From assembly GCF_048595595.1 (NCBI RefSeq), contig NZ_CP184347.1: 64,000 bases of DNA; one strand, written 5' to 3'. A program made the translations under genes and the position numbers. The notes under the pieces were generated by a model. That model did not search any database. It was given only the letters and a program-made list of their open reading frames with translations, and was not told the origin of the DNA. Shown piece by piece: positions 18,082-26,751 of this stretch (position 1 is its first letter; each line of letters starts with the position of its first letter). This stretch comes from Bacteroides pyogenes_A. GTDB taxonomy: Bacteria > Bacteroidota > Bacteroidia > Bacteroidales > Bacteroidaceae.

Positions 18082-18108
18082 TGCTCTATCAAATCTTTTG
18101 AAGATTAG

Positions 18109-18140
18109 GTTGCAAATATATCATAAATCTCTTACTTTTG
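18109..18140 (+). promoter_or_regulatory. Promoter of the SpoIIM operon, overlapping the RDD promoter
   Basis: GTTG (18109-18112), a 20-base spacer and TACTTTTG (18133-18140). The minus-strand RDD -7 box (18113-18120) lies within this spacer, so the two divergent promoters compete for the same DNA. Confidence 0.75.
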
Positions 18141-18186
18141 CTTCCACTTTCGGACAAAACTTCTCCGGGACATTTTACAAACACGT

Positions 18187-19149
18187 ATGAAAGAGGTCAC
18201 ATTTATTCGTCGGAACATCGATAAGTGGAAAGAAAGCGAGAAGAGGCTGGAGGAAGCCAAGTCGCTGTCTCCCGATCGGCTTGCCGACGTATATATGGAG
18301 CTCACCGCCGATCTGGCATTTGCCCAAACCCATTTCCCCACTTCGCGCATCACCGTTTATTTGAACAATCTGGCTTCGGCCATGCACAATGAAATATACA
18401 GGAGCAAACGCGAGAAGTGGAGTCGGCTCGTCACTTTCTGGACACGGGAAGTGCCCGATATAATGTACGAAGCCCGTAAGGAACTGCTGGTTTCTTTTCT
18501 GGTTTTCCTTGCCGCTGTGTTTATCGGCGCGGTTTCGGCATTGAACGATCCCGATTTCGTACGTTTGATTCTGGGCAATCACTACGTGGACATGACGCTC
18601 GATAACATTGCCGCAGGAAAGCCGATGGCGGTGTACGGCGGAATGAGCGAAACTCCCATGTTTCTGCAAATCACCCTGAACAATGTGATGGTTTCGTTTT
18701 CCTGTTTCGCCATGGGAGTGCTGACGAGTTTCGGCACAGGATATATACTGGTGTCCAACGGAATCATGCTGGGAGCCTTCCAAACCTTTTTCTACCGGCA
18801 CGACCTGCTTTGGGAATCGGCATTGGCCATCTGGCTGCACGGTACTTTGGAGATTTCCGCCATCATCGTTGCCGGAGCGGCAGGGCTGGCTTTAGGAAAC
18901 GGATGGTTGTTCCCCGGCAGCTATTCGCGCGGCGAATCTTTTCGCAGGGGCGCAAAGCGCGGAGCGAAGATTGTTGTCGGCGCTGTTCCCGTATTTATCG
19001 CGGCGGGGTTCATCGAAGGCTTTATTACGCGTCACACCCATTTGCCCGATGCGTTGAGGCTCAGTCTGATTTTCGTCTCTTTGGCTTTTGTCATATTCTA
19101 CTATATTTATTTACCTAACAGGAGAAAACATGGAATCACAAAAAACTAA
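18187..19149 (+). CDS. Stage II sporulation protein M family (SpoIIM/DUF95)
   Basis: A 320-residue integral membrane protein. A soluble coiled N-terminus (about 1-85, with RRNIDKWKESEKRLEEAK) precedes five or six helices. The family block LQITLNNVMVSFSCFAMGVLTSFGTGYILVSNG is near residue 160, and HGTLEISAIIVAGAAGLALG near 220. In non-sporulating bacteria this family accompanies RDD, MoxR and DUF58 genes; a role in membrane or cell-wall maintenance is inferred from that. Its end overlaps the next gene by 20 bases. Confidence 0.92.
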   Translation: MKEVTFIRRNIDKWKESEKRLEEAKSLSPDRLADVYMELTADLAFAQTHFPTSRITVYLNNLASAMHNEIYRSKREKWSRLVTFWTREVPDIMYEARKELLVSFLVFLAAVFIGAVSALNDPDFVRLILGNHYVDMTLDNIAAGKPMAVYGGMSETPMFLQITLNNVMVSFSCFAMGVLTSFGTGYILVSNGIMLGAFQTFFYRHDLLWESALAIWLHGTLEISAIIVAGAAGLALGNGWLFPGSYSRGESFRRGAKRGAKIVVGAVPVFIAAGFIEGFITRHTHLPDALRLSLIFVSLAFVIFYYIYLPNRRKHGITKN

Positions 19150-20053
19150 AATCGCATTGTACGCGAAGCGCTCTTTCGGCGCGAAAATGAATGCTTCTTT
19201 CGACTTTATAAAAGAGAACTGGAAACTGTTGTTGAAGTTTACCGTCTACCTCCTTTTACCCGTCTGCCTGGTACAAGCCATCGGTTTGAACGGATTGATG
19301 GCAGGAGCCTTCTCCATGGAGAGGATGGTGGCGGAAGGCGTGAATGTATCGATGCTGTCGTATCTGTTCATCTACTATGCGGTTTACCTGTTTTTCTATT
19401 TGATAGGCGCCATTCTCATTGCGTCTTTAGTTTATGCGTTGATGCGTACTTACCGCGAGCGTGAAGAAGGCTTGCAGGGAGTGACGCTCGGGTTCCTGAA
19501 GCCTCTGTTGCTGCGCAATGTGAAACGGATGATCGGACTGATGCTCCTGTCGGTCGTGCTCGTAATCGTTCTTCTGCTTCTCATCGGCGCTCTTGCGGCA
19601 TTGTCTCTGTACACTTTGATATTCACCCTGCCGTTTATGTTTGCGGTAATCATTCCGCTGATGCTGTGGGCACCCGTTTATCTGTTCGAAGATATCGGAC
19701 TCATCGCTTCTTTGAAGAAAGCGTTGCGTTTGGGTTTCATGACTTGGGGAGGCGCATTCCTGATCATGTTTGTCATGGGATTGATAGGAAGCATCCTGCA
19801 AGGTGTCACCATGCTTCCTTGGTATGTCGCTTCCATTATCAAAGCCGTCTTTGCCATGAGTGATGCCGGTGCCGGCACTGTATCTCCCGCATACAACTTC
19901 ATGCTTTATCTGCTCGGAGTAGTTCAAGGCTTCGGAACCTATCTCGCAATGATTTTCTCTTTGGTGGGAATCGCTTATCAATACGGGCATGCTTCGGAAA
20001 CGGCAGACAGCGTAACGGTAGAGAGCGACATCGAAAACTTCGACACCCTTTAA
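19130..20053 (+). CDS. Polytopic membrane protein of the MoxR-DUF58 operon
   Basis: The protein has 307 residues from MESQKTKIALYAKRSFG, a start preceded by GGAGAAA. Six or so hydrophobic segments are visible (for example LLLKFTVYLLLPVCLVQAIG, MIGLMLLSVVLVIVLLLLIGALAAL, FLIMFVMGLIGSILQG). The N-terminus is cytoplasmic and the tail acidic. I recognise no enzyme motif; it resembles glycerophosphoryl-diester-phosphodiesterase-type membrane domains only in hydropathy. The 20-base overlap with spoIIM and the 15-base gap to the next gene put it firmly in the operon. Confidence 0.82.
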   Translation: MESQKTKIALYAKRSFGAKMNASFDFIKENWKLLLKFTVYLLLPVCLVQAIGLNGLMAGAFSMERMVAEGVNVSMLSYLFIYYAVYLFFYLIGAILIASLVYALMRTYREREEGLQGVTLGFLKPLLLRNVKRMIGLMLLSVVLVIVLLLLIGALAALSLYTLIFTLPFMFAVIIPLMLWAPVYLFEDIGLIASLKKALRLGFMTWGGAFLIMFVMGLIGSILQGVTMLPWYVASIIKAVFAMSDAGAGTVSPAYNFMLYLLGVVQGFGTYLAMIFSLVGIAYQYGHASETADSVTVESDIENFDTL

Positions 20054-20068
20054 CAACACAGCCGGCAG

Positions 20069-20686
20069 ATGCAGATTACTTCCTCCGTCGATACGTTGGT
20101 GTGCGATACCGCGCAGATTGCCGTTTGGCAGTCCGACAAGCGGTTTGCCTATCACCGCGAGCTGGTCACTCCCGATATCAATGTCTTTGAGTGGCTTTCC
20201 GAGAAATTCTTCGGCTTGCTCCGCAAAGTGTTCGGGAGCCGTTTTGTCGAAGAGTATTCGGCGGTTGTTTTAATCGTGCTTGCCATTATCATTCTTGGGC
20301 TGCTGGGGTGGCTTGTTTATAAGAAATACCCGGGACTTTTCGTCCGTACCGACAAAAAAACTCCGGCTTATGCGATAGAAGAAGATACCATCTACGGAGT
20401 AGACTTTGAGAAAGCCATCGATGAGGCGCTTTCCCGCCCCGATTACCGCGAGGCCGTGCGGCTGCTTTATTTGCAGACACTGAAGCTGCTCAGCGATGAG
20501 GGGCGCATCGACTGGCAACTGTATAAGACGCCTACGCAATATGTGCATGAAGAACGGACGCCTGCCTTTGCCCGGCTCACAAACCATTTCCTGCGGGTGA
20601 GGTACGGCAACTTCGATGCGTCGGAACAACTGTTCGACGCGATGCGGACATTGCAGGCGGAGATGAAGGAAGGAGGCGAGAGATGA
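20069..20686 (+). CDS. DUF4129 domain protein
   Basis: A 205-residue protein with one membrane helix at about 68-88 (VVLIVLAIIILGLLGWLVY) and a C-terminal DUF4129 domain at about 110-195. The domain shows EKAIDEALSRPDYREAVRLLYLQTLKLL and DWQLYKTPTQYVHE. The N-terminal 65 residues are probably periplasmic. DUF4129 proteins are standard partners of MoxR/DUF58 systems. The gene overlaps the next by 4 bases (ATGA). Confidence 0.9.
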   Translation: MQITSSVDTLVCDTAQIAVWQSDKRFAYHRELVTPDINVFEWLSEKFFGLLRKVFGSRFVEEYSAVVLIVLAIIILGLLGWLVYKKYPGLFVRTDKKTPAYAIEEDTIYGVDFEKAIDEALSRPDYREAVRLLYLQTLKLLSDEGRIDWQLYKTPTQYVHEERTPAFARLTNHFLRVRYGNFDASEQLFDAMRTLQAEMKEGGER

Positions 20687-22239
20687 ATGGAAACCGCTGG
20701 TTCGTAGGCTTCGTGCTTGTTTTCATTGTTTTGGTATTTGCCTTCCAATACCGGTTGCCGAAGAAGTTTGTCTGGAGTCCCACTTTCAGCCGTTACGACG
20801 AACAGCCTTTCGGTTGCGCGCTGTTCGACAGCCTGCTTCGCAAATCTCTTCCTCGCGGATACGACGTGTCGAGAAAGACATTTCCGCAATTGGCGCGCGA
20901 AGATTCAACGCAACGCCGGGGCGTATTACTTGTTGCCAACAACCTTTCACTCACGGATACAGACGTCAAGGCACTGCTCGAAATGGCAGAGCGAGGCGAT
21001 AAGATAATGCTTGCAAGCACTTCGTTCGGCCGTGCCCTCGAAGACACTTTGCGGTTCGCATGCGGCTATTCCCGTTTTATTCCCGCCGTTTTGAAGAAGA
21101 TGGCCACTTCCTCTGCTTTCGCGAAAGATACCGTTTGCTGGTTGGGAGACCCGCCACGCTATTCCCCACAGGCTTATCTCTTCTATCCTCCTTTCTGCCA
21201 GTCGTTCTTCTTGCGTTACGATTCCGCGTCGGTGCAGGAGCCGCTTGCAGTAAAACAAGAGGGGAAACCGGTTCGCGGAGGGGCATACGATAAACACGCA
21301 ACAGGTGCTCCGGTTGCGGCGGACAGCATGACGGCAGACGGCATAACGGCGGAGAACGTTACAGCGGACCGCGTGACAGCAGACAGCATTATTGCGGAGA
21401 GCGTGACGGCGAACCACTCTGTTCGTCACGAAGGGAAGCTTCATTCGTCAGACATTACCGCGGACAGCGTGATGGCGAACCGCATTACGGCGAAGAAAGC
21501 GGCAGCGGACCGGGTGACAGCAGACGGCATAACGGCAAACAGCGCGGCGGCAACCGATACTGTGGCACGGGCTGCGATTCCCGAAAAAGAAGAAGTTCCG
21601 ATGCCCGTAGCCTTTGCGCAACCTTGGGGCAAAGGAGAGATTATTATTGTTTCCACTCCGCTTGTTTTTACCAACTACGGAGTGCTCGACGGGGAGAATG
21701 TGAATTACATCTTCCGCTTGCTTTCGCAGATGGGAGATGTCCCGGTGATTCGGTTGGAAAGCTATCTGAAAGAGACTGCCCAAGAGCAGCAGTCGCCCTT
21801 CCGCTATTTCCTGTCGCGACAACCGCTCCGATGGGCGTTGTACCTCACTGTGGCGGGAATAGTGCTCTTTATGCTGTTCACCGCCAGAAGGCGGCAGCGT
21901 GCCATTCCCGTTATCGAAGAACCGGCGAACCGCTCGTTGGAGTTTACGCAACTCATAGGAACCCTTTATTATCAGCGCAAAAGCCATGCCGATCTGGTGC
22001 AAAAGAAGTTCGTCTACTTTGCCGAAGTGTTGCGGCGCGAGATTCAGGCGGATGTCGAAGATGTGGCGGAGGACGAGCGTACGTTCGGCAGAATCGCCTT
22101 GAAGACAGGAATGGACGCTGCGGAAATAGCCGCCTTCATACGCGAACTTCGTCCGGTAATCTACGGCGGTCGCGACATTACGGTGGAAGACATGAAGAAG
22201 TATATAGATAAAATGAATGAAATAATCGAACACATATAA
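20683..22239 (+). CDS. DUF4350 domain protein with an inserted 5-residue repeat
   Basis: A 518-residue membrane protein. A helix at about 5-22 precedes a DUF4350 domain (about 38-180, with QPFGCALFDSLLRKSLP and GVLLVANNLSLTDTDVKALLEMAERGDKIMLAS). After an interruption, the domain resumes at about 305 with MPVAFAQPWGKGEIIIVSTPLVFTNYGVLDG. A second helix lies near 385-402 and a cytoplasmic tail follows. Between about residues 210 and 290 sits a low-complexity insert built of about twelve copies of a five-residue unit (A-D/E/N-x-I/V/M-T). Its 15-bp units run at 21316-21550, broken once by 36 unrelated bases. The insert keeps frame, so it should be translated and probably forms an exposed loop. 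Confidence 0.85.
   Translation: MNGNRWFVGFVLVFIVLVFAFQYRLPKKFVWSPTFSRYDEQPFGCALFDSLLRKSLPRGYDVSRKTFPQLAREDSTQRRGVLLVANNLSLTDTDVKALLEMAERGDKIMLASTSFGRALEDTLRFACGYSRFIPAVLKKMATSSAFAKDTVCWLGDPPRYSPQAYLFYPPFCQSFFLRYDSASVQEPLAVKQEGKPVRGGAYDKHATGAPVAADSMTADGITAENVTADRVTADSIIAESVTANHSVRHEGKLHSSDITADSVMANRITAKKAAADRVTADGITANSAAATDTVARAAIPEKEEVPMPVAFAQPWGKGEIIIVSTPLVFTNYGVLDGENVNYIFRLLSQMGDVPVIRLESYLKETAQEQQSPFRYFLSRQPLRWALYLTVAGIVLFMLFTARRRQRAIPVIEEPANRSLEFTQLIGTLYYQRKSHADLVQKKFVYFAEVLRREIQADVEDVAEDERTFGRIALKTGMDAAEIAAFIRELRPVIYGGRDITVEDMKKYIDKMNEIIEHI
21316..21552 (+). repeat. 15-bp tandem repeat inside the DUF4350 gene
   Basis: Degenerate units such as GCGGACCGCGTGACA and GCAGACGGCATAACG follow one another at 15-base spacing, six before and six after a 36-base break at 21421-21456. 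The period is a multiple of three, so copy-number change would not break the frame. Confidence 0.85.
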
Positions 22240-22249
22240 AGAAGAACTT

Positions 22250-23224
22250 ATGGAAGAACATGCAGAACAACGGGTGGACTTGACACTCTTTTCGGGAAAG
22301 ATCGGCGAGTTGAAGAAGCAGATCGCCGCTGTCGTTGTAGGACAGGAGCGTACGGTGGACTTGCTGATAACTTGTATACTCGCCGACGGGCACGTGCTGA
22401 TAGAAGGAGTGCCGGGAGTGGCGAAAACCTTGCTGGCGAAACTCATCGCCCGGCTGATAGACGCACGGTTCAGCCGCGTGCAGTTTACGCCCGACCTGAT
22501 GCCCAGCGACGTGTTGGGCACGACGGTGTTCAACATGAAGACCAATGATTTCGACTTCCATTCCGGTCCGGTATTCGCCGATGTGGTGCTGGTGGACGAA
22601 ATCAACCGTGCTCCCGCCAAGACGCAGTCGGCATTGTTCGAAGTGATGGAAGAGCGGCAGGTGAGTATCGACGGGACGACCCGGCGGATGGGCGAGCTTT
22701 ATACCATCATGGCTACACAGAATCCGGTGGAGCAGGAGGGAACCTACAAACTTCCCGAAGCCCAGCTCGACCGTTTCCTGATGAAAATAACCGTCGACTA
22801 TCCTTCTTTGGAAGAAGAGGTGAGCATCCTCGAACGCCACCATGCTAACGCTGCTTTGGTGAAACTGAAAGATGTTTCGCCCGTCATCACGCGCGACGAT
22901 ATACTCGCCCTGCGCGCAATGATGAACCATGTGTTTGTAGACCGCACCTTGTTGCAATACATCGCTCTTATCGTGCAGCAGACACGCACCAGCAAAGCGG
23001 TGTTCCTCGGCGCTTCGCCCCGCGCGTCGGTGGCGATGATGCAGTGTGCCAAGGCCTACGCCCTCTTGCAGGGACGAGACTTTGTGACGCCCGAAGACAT
23101 TAAGTTCGTAGCTCCGTACGTACTTCAGCACCGTCTCATACTTACGGCGGAGGCGGAGATGGAGGGTTATTCGCCGGTGAAAGTCACCCGGCGTTTGATC
23201 GATAAGGTGGAAGTGCCGAAATAA
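22250..23224 (+). CDS. MoxR-family AAA+ ATPase
   Basis: A 324-residue ATPase of the MoxR class, thought to act as a chaperone that activates or assembles partner proteins. Walker A is in EGVPGVAKTLLAKL (about residue 55) and Walker B in DVVLVDEINRAPAKTQSALFE (about 112). The sensor region is TIMATQNPVEQEGTYKLPEAQLDRF, and the C-terminal lid contains GASPRASVAMM. It starts 10 bases after the DUF4350 gene. The expected DUF58 partner is displaced by a reverse-strand gene that begins 13 bases after the moxR stop. Confidence 0.95.
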   Translation: MEEHAEQRVDLTLFSGKIGELKKQIAAVVVGQERTVDLLITCILADGHVLIEGVPGVAKTLLAKLIARLIDARFSRVQFTPDLMPSDVLGTTVFNMKTNDFDFHSGPVFADVVLVDEINRAPAKTQSALFEVMEERQVSIDGTTRRMGELYTIMATQNPVEQEGTYKLPEAQLDRFLMKITVDYPSLEEEVSILERHHANAALVKLKDVSPVITRDDILALRAMMNHVFVDRTLLQYIALIVQQTRTSKAVFLGASPRASVAMMQCAKAYALLQGRDFVTPEDIKFVAPYVLQHRLILTAEAEMEGYSPVKVTRRLIDKVEVPK

Positions 23225-23237
23225 TTTCGGCCAACTA

Positions 23238-23756
23238 TTACGTTCCGAAGCTGAGCCCTATGGCGACAAAGAATCTCGTATAGTCTTTGTATATGGAGTT
23301 TCTTGAATTATAATGCCTGACTCCGATGCCGATGCTTGGTTTTACTTTCGACTTTCCTAAATGGGCATATACTGAACCGTCGTAATAGTTATACTTCCAG
23401 TCCTGCTTCCTGCGCATATTGTCGCCAAACCCAATGCGGGCATCGATGTTGCACAAATCGTTTTTCAGGAATGTGTAGCCTGCATTGATGCCATAGGCGG
23501 CATTGGTATAATGATTTTTTGTCCCGTCGATCTTGAAAAGAGCAATCGTGCTCTCGCCCCGAACGTTCACAAAAAATCTGTCCGTTATATTATATCCGAT
23601 GTCGCAACTGATTTCATACGGTCTGAACTCTTTGTATAAGACAGAACCCTGAGTATGGATTTCAACCCTGATGTCTTCTTTCTGAGAAAATGCAACCGTG
23701 GCTATGGATAGAAAGCATAATGATAGCAATAGCCTTCGTTTTTCTCTGCCGGACAT
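23238..23756 (-). CDS. Exported protein of unknown function, reversed inside the MoxR-DUF58 operon
   Basis: I start it at MSGREKRRLLLSLCF (23756), which gives 172 residues and a clean signal peptide (cleavage near TVAFSQ). The open frame continues upstream to 23984, but that part is not signal-like. The mature part alternates short beta strands with aromatic residues (EISCDIGYNITDRFFVNVRGES, YGINAGYTFL, IGIGVRHYNS, FFVAIGLSFGT), consistent with a small outer-membrane barrel. It lies on the opposite strand between two genes that are normally adjacent, so it was probably inserted there. Function unknown. Confidence 0.7.
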   Translation of the reverse strand: MSGREKRRLLLSLCFLSIATVAFSQKEDIRVEIHTQGSVLYKEFRPYEISCDIGYNITDRFFVNVRGESTIALFKIDGTKNHYTNAAYGINAGYTFLKNDLCNIDARIGFGDNMRRKQDWKYNYYDGSVYAHLGKSKVKPSIGIGVRHYNSRNSIYKDYTRFFVAIGLSFGT

Positions 23757-24198
23757 CTTGAATGGTTTCTTTGCGTTCTTTGCTTCACAGGCATTTGAGC
23801 CGCAGAAGCTTTGTCTGGTCGTTTCTTGCATCGGTCGTTTGTTTGATGTTATAAATGTTTTTCTTGTATTATGGACAGACTTGTGTCGAAAGCGAAATTT
23901 TTCGCGCTGACATTGAAGAATCGGTACAGGTGTAAGCAATAGTCTTTTCATAATTGTAAAACCATAAATAGATTTGCTTTTCAATCTTTCCGCAATCCGC
24001 TGCGAGCGTAGCCGATTGATCCTGACGTTGCAATAATAACATGCTTTAAAGGAAGTTTGTTCCGGCTCCGGTAAGAAATCTGTCCTTTTCGATAAATAAT
24101 CTTGTCCGATTCCGGCGTTTTTGTTTTAAACTTCTTTATATTTGCACACACGTTGTGCGCTTGCAAACGTAGGATGTTTCTATAAAAAGTTTTGCCCC
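23757..24198. other. Gap between the reversed gene and the DUF58 gene
   Basis: 442 bases without a supported gene. It holds a plus-strand -7-like TATATTTG at 24137-24144, a plausible replacement promoter for the DUF58 gene, and a short palindrome GCGAAATTTTTCGC near 23892. I found no convincing -33 element. Confidence 0.5.
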
Positions 24199-25509
24199 TT
24201 GTACCTTGCCCGTCGTTTCTATATAGCCCTCACGTTCGTTATCCTCCTGCTGGGTAGCGGCTATGCGTTCGCTCCGTTGTTCGTTGCCGGGCAGTGGGCA
24301 TTGCTCCTGCTCATCCTGCTTGTGGCGGCGGACGCCTTCCTGCTTTACCGTGTGTGGGGCATACGGGCTTTCCGCAGCTGCGCCGACCGTTTCTCCAACG
24401 GCGATGAGAATGAAGTCCGCATCCGCTTGGAAAGCAGTTACCGCCATCCGGTGCGGTTGGAGGTAATCGACGAAATCCCTTTCATCTTTCAGCAGCGCGA
24501 CCGGCAGATGCGTGTCGCGCTCCGCCGCGAGGGAGAAAAAACGCTTGTCTATTCCCTTCGCCCTACGCGACGGGGAGTCTATTCGTTCGGGCGAATCAGG
24601 GTGTTCGCCGCCACGCGGATAGGTTTTCTTTCTCGCCGCTACACCTGTGCAGAGCCTCAGGACATCAAAGTATATCCTTCTTACCGGATGCTTCATCACT
24701 ACGAACTTCTGGCTATAAGCAACAATCTTACGGAGCTTGGCATCAAGCGCATACGTCGGGTGGGGCATCACACGGAGTTCGAACAGATAAAAGATTATGT
24801 GAAGGGAGATGACTACCGTACTATCAACTGGAAAGCCAGCGCGCGCCGCCACCAACTGATGGTGAACGTCTATCAGGACGAACGTTCGCAGCAGATATAC
24901 AATGTGATAGATAAAGGAAGGGTGATGCAGCAGGCTTTCCGGGGCATGACGTTGCTCGATTATGCCATCAATGCTTCGCTGGTGCTTTCGTTCGTGGCGA
25001 TGAAGAAGGAAGACAAAGCCGGGTTGGCAACCTTCGGCAAGAGCTTCGATTCTTTTGTCCCCGCTTCCAAACAGACGGGGCACATGCAAAGCCTGTTGGA
25101 GAGCTTGTACAGCCAGCAGACGGATTTCGGCGAAACCGACTTCTCGTCTCTTTGCGTACACCTGAACAAATACGTGGGCAAGCGCAGCCTGCTGGTGCTT
25201 TATACCAATTTCTCGACCATGAGCAGTATGAACCGCCAACTGACTTACCTGCAACAGCTCAATCATCGCCACCGTCTGCTGGTGGTTTTCTTCGAAGATG
25301 CCGAACTGAAGGCCTACATCTCCCGTCCTCCGCAGGGCACGGAAGAGTACTACCGCCACGTCATTGCCGAGAAGTTCGTCTTCGAAAAGCGGCTCATCGT
25401 GTCCACCCTGAAACAGCAAGGCATTCCGGCGCTGCTCACCACGCCGGAGAATCTTTCGGCGGATGTGATCAACAAGTATCTCGAAATGAAGTCGAGGCAA
25501 CTGATTTAG
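24199..25509 (+). CDS. DUF58 domain protein
   Basis: The DUF58 hallmark EFEQIKDYVKGDDYRTINWKA lies near residue 195 and is followed by ARRHQLMVNVYQDERSQQIY. Two N-terminal helices (RRFYIALTFVILLLGSGYAF and QWALLLLILLVAADAFLLY) anchor it in the membrane. The start is uncertain: there is no in-frame ATG. TTG at 24199 gives 436 residues and matches the usual family N-terminus, while the TTG at 24142 lies in a -7-like box. An out-of-frame ATG at 24174 stops after three codons. The partner ATPase is moxR, now 0.97 kb upstream. Confidence 0.85.
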   Translation: MYLARRFYIALTFVILLLGSGYAFAPLFVAGQWALLLLILLVAADAFLLYRVWGIRAFRSCADRFSNGDENEVRIRLESSYRHPVRLEVIDEIPFIFQQRDRQMRVALRREGEKTLVYSLRPTRRGVYSFGRIRVFAATRIGFLSRRYTCAEPQDIKVYPSYRMLHHYELLAISNNLTELGIKRIRRVGHHTEFEQIKDYVKGDDYRTINWKASARRHQLMVNVYQDERSQQIYNVIDKGRVMQQAFRGMTLLDYAINASLVLSFVAMKKEDKAGLATFGKSFDSFVPASKQTGHMQSLLESLYSQQTDFGETDFSSLCVHLNKYVGKRSLLVLYTNFSTMSSMNRQLTYLQQLNHRHRLLVVFFEDAELKAYISRPPQGTEEYYRHVIAEKFVFEKRLIVSTLKQQGIPALLTTPENLSADVINKYLEMKSRQLI

Positions 25510-25610
25510 GAGCTTAGCGGGGATGGGGCGTACGGTTTGCCGGACCGGAAACCGTTGTCCGGGAGCATTGATTCGCGGGCTGAAACTCTTTCTCTGTGTT
25601 TGCGTTGGGT

Positions 25611-25967
25611 TTTCGTTCGGTGAAACGTTTGTTTTCTTTTCGGCGAATCGTCCGCTTCTTTACAACGAATTCTCTGTTTCCCTTCAACGAACCCTCTGCT
25701 TCTCTTCGTTGGGCCGTCCGCTTTTCTTCGGTGAACCGTTCGCTTCCCTTCGGTGAAGCTTCTTTTTCCCTTCAACAAACCTTCTGTTTCTTTTCAACGA
25801 ATTCTCTGCTTCCCTTCAACAAATCTTTCGTTTCCCTTCATTGAACCCTCTGCTTCCCTTCGTCGAATTATTTGTTTCCCTTCGGTGAAACTTTTGTTTC
25901 CCACCGGGGAAACTTTTGTTTCAATAGCGGGAAACTTTTGTTTCCCCAGTGGGAAACTATTCTTTCC
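25611..25967. repeat. 22-bp degenerate tandem array R1
   Basis: About 16 contiguous units of 22 bases (one or two of 23). Each has TTCCCTTC or a variant, then a variable triplet, GAA and a YTCTGY-type end. Later units turn into near-palindromes with GGGAAAC and GTTTCCC arms. A period of 22 is not a multiple of three and stops occur in all long frames, so this is not coding. It fills the convergent gap between the DUF58 and Imm17-like genes. Read on the minus strand, the unit resembles those of R2 and R3. Confidence 0.9.
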
Positions 25968-26261
25968 TATTTGGCTTACCGCTTTGGCTGTGGTTTAACG
26001 TTTCGGATTCACTTTTTCCTTTTTCACTTGTAAGTGGTTTTGATGCCGCTTCCTGCTATTTGCGTTTGGGGCCGACGCCCTTTGAATATCGGTTGAATGT
26101 CTTTTACTCTTTGGTTGTCGATTCAGAAAGAAAAGTTGGTCCGACTCATGCAAAACGGCATGGCATGCGGCGGGTGAAACGACGGCGTGGCTTCTTCGGA
26201 GGAGTGCCGGGCGGGAATGGAGCTTTTTATGAAATGATGTTCGGAACACTGTGCCGTTCGC

Positions 26262-26414
26262 AAACAGAAACAGCGTTGCTTGATGACAAGGCCTCCGTTG
26301 ACATCAAACAAAGCCTCTGTCACTTCCGAACAGAGCCTCTGTTGCCATCAAATAGAGCCTCCGTCACTTCCGAACAGAACCTCCGTTGCTATCAAACAGG
26401 CCTCTGTCCCCGTC
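26262..26414. repeat. 22-bp degenerate tandem array R2
   Basis: Seven units, the internal five starting exactly 22 bases apart (26285, 26307, 26329, 26351, 26373). The core AACAGAGCCTCTGT is a near-palindrome. Odd and even units alternate between endings like TTGCCATCA and CACTTCCG, so there is also a 44-bp super-period. Confidence 0.9.
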
Positions 26415-26505
26415 ATTCGGATATAGCCGCCAATAGCACCGAATGTCAGCATGGCGTGCATGGAACGATATTCCGCAATATCCGGAACTCGACATTGCCG
26501 ACGAA

Positions 26506-26751
26506 CTAATGTCCCGATAAGGGGAGACTTCCGGTCGCCTTCAGTGTTTCTACGAAGAAGTAGATTCCCATGCCGATGAGGATACAGCCCAATACGGCGT
26601 AGAAGAGCCGCGCCCTGCCTCGTCCCACGTTGCGAACGATGCTTTGCGCGTTTCGCGTGGTGAAAAACCATTCCCAGTTGAACACGGCGGCCATCAGCGA
26701 AGTGATTCCCGCCAATACGAATATTCCCTGTACGATGTATTGCCCGATCAT
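26506..26751 (-). CDS. Imm17-like small membrane protein
   Basis: 81 residues from MIGQYIVQGIFVLAG, with two membrane helices (about 4-24 and 46-66) and the connecting stretch FNWEWFFTTRNAQSIVRNVGR. This pattern recalls the Imm17 family of predicted immunity proteins. No toxin gene is next to it. The start overlaps the tsaE stop by 4 bases (ATGA), so it is translated from the tsaE transcript. Assignment is from memory of the family, and an unrelated two-helix protein is possible. Confidence 0.7.
   Translation of the reverse strand: MIGQYIVQGIFVLAGITSLMAAVFNWEWFFTTRNAQSIVRNVGRGRARLFYAVLGCILIGMGIYFFVETLKATGSLPLSGH

Noticed and set aside
21316..21552. Pentapeptide-repeat (A-D/N-L-x-x) fold for the DUF4350 insert
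   Set aside because: The units are five residues long, but the central Leu/Phe position of true pentapeptide repeats is Ser, Gly, Arg or other polar residues.
24136..25500. A 454-codon minus-strand frame inside the DUF58 gene
   Set aside because: The plus strand carries the conserved DUF58 motif; the antisense frame carries none.
26262..26414. Possible CRISPR array
   Set aside because: There are no unique spacers between identical repeats; units are 22 bases, vary along the array, and no cas genes occur in the window.
25949..26509. A 186-codon plus-strand frame in the R1-R2 region
   Set aside because: Its sequence is low-complexity repeat read-through, with no start context and no family resemblance.
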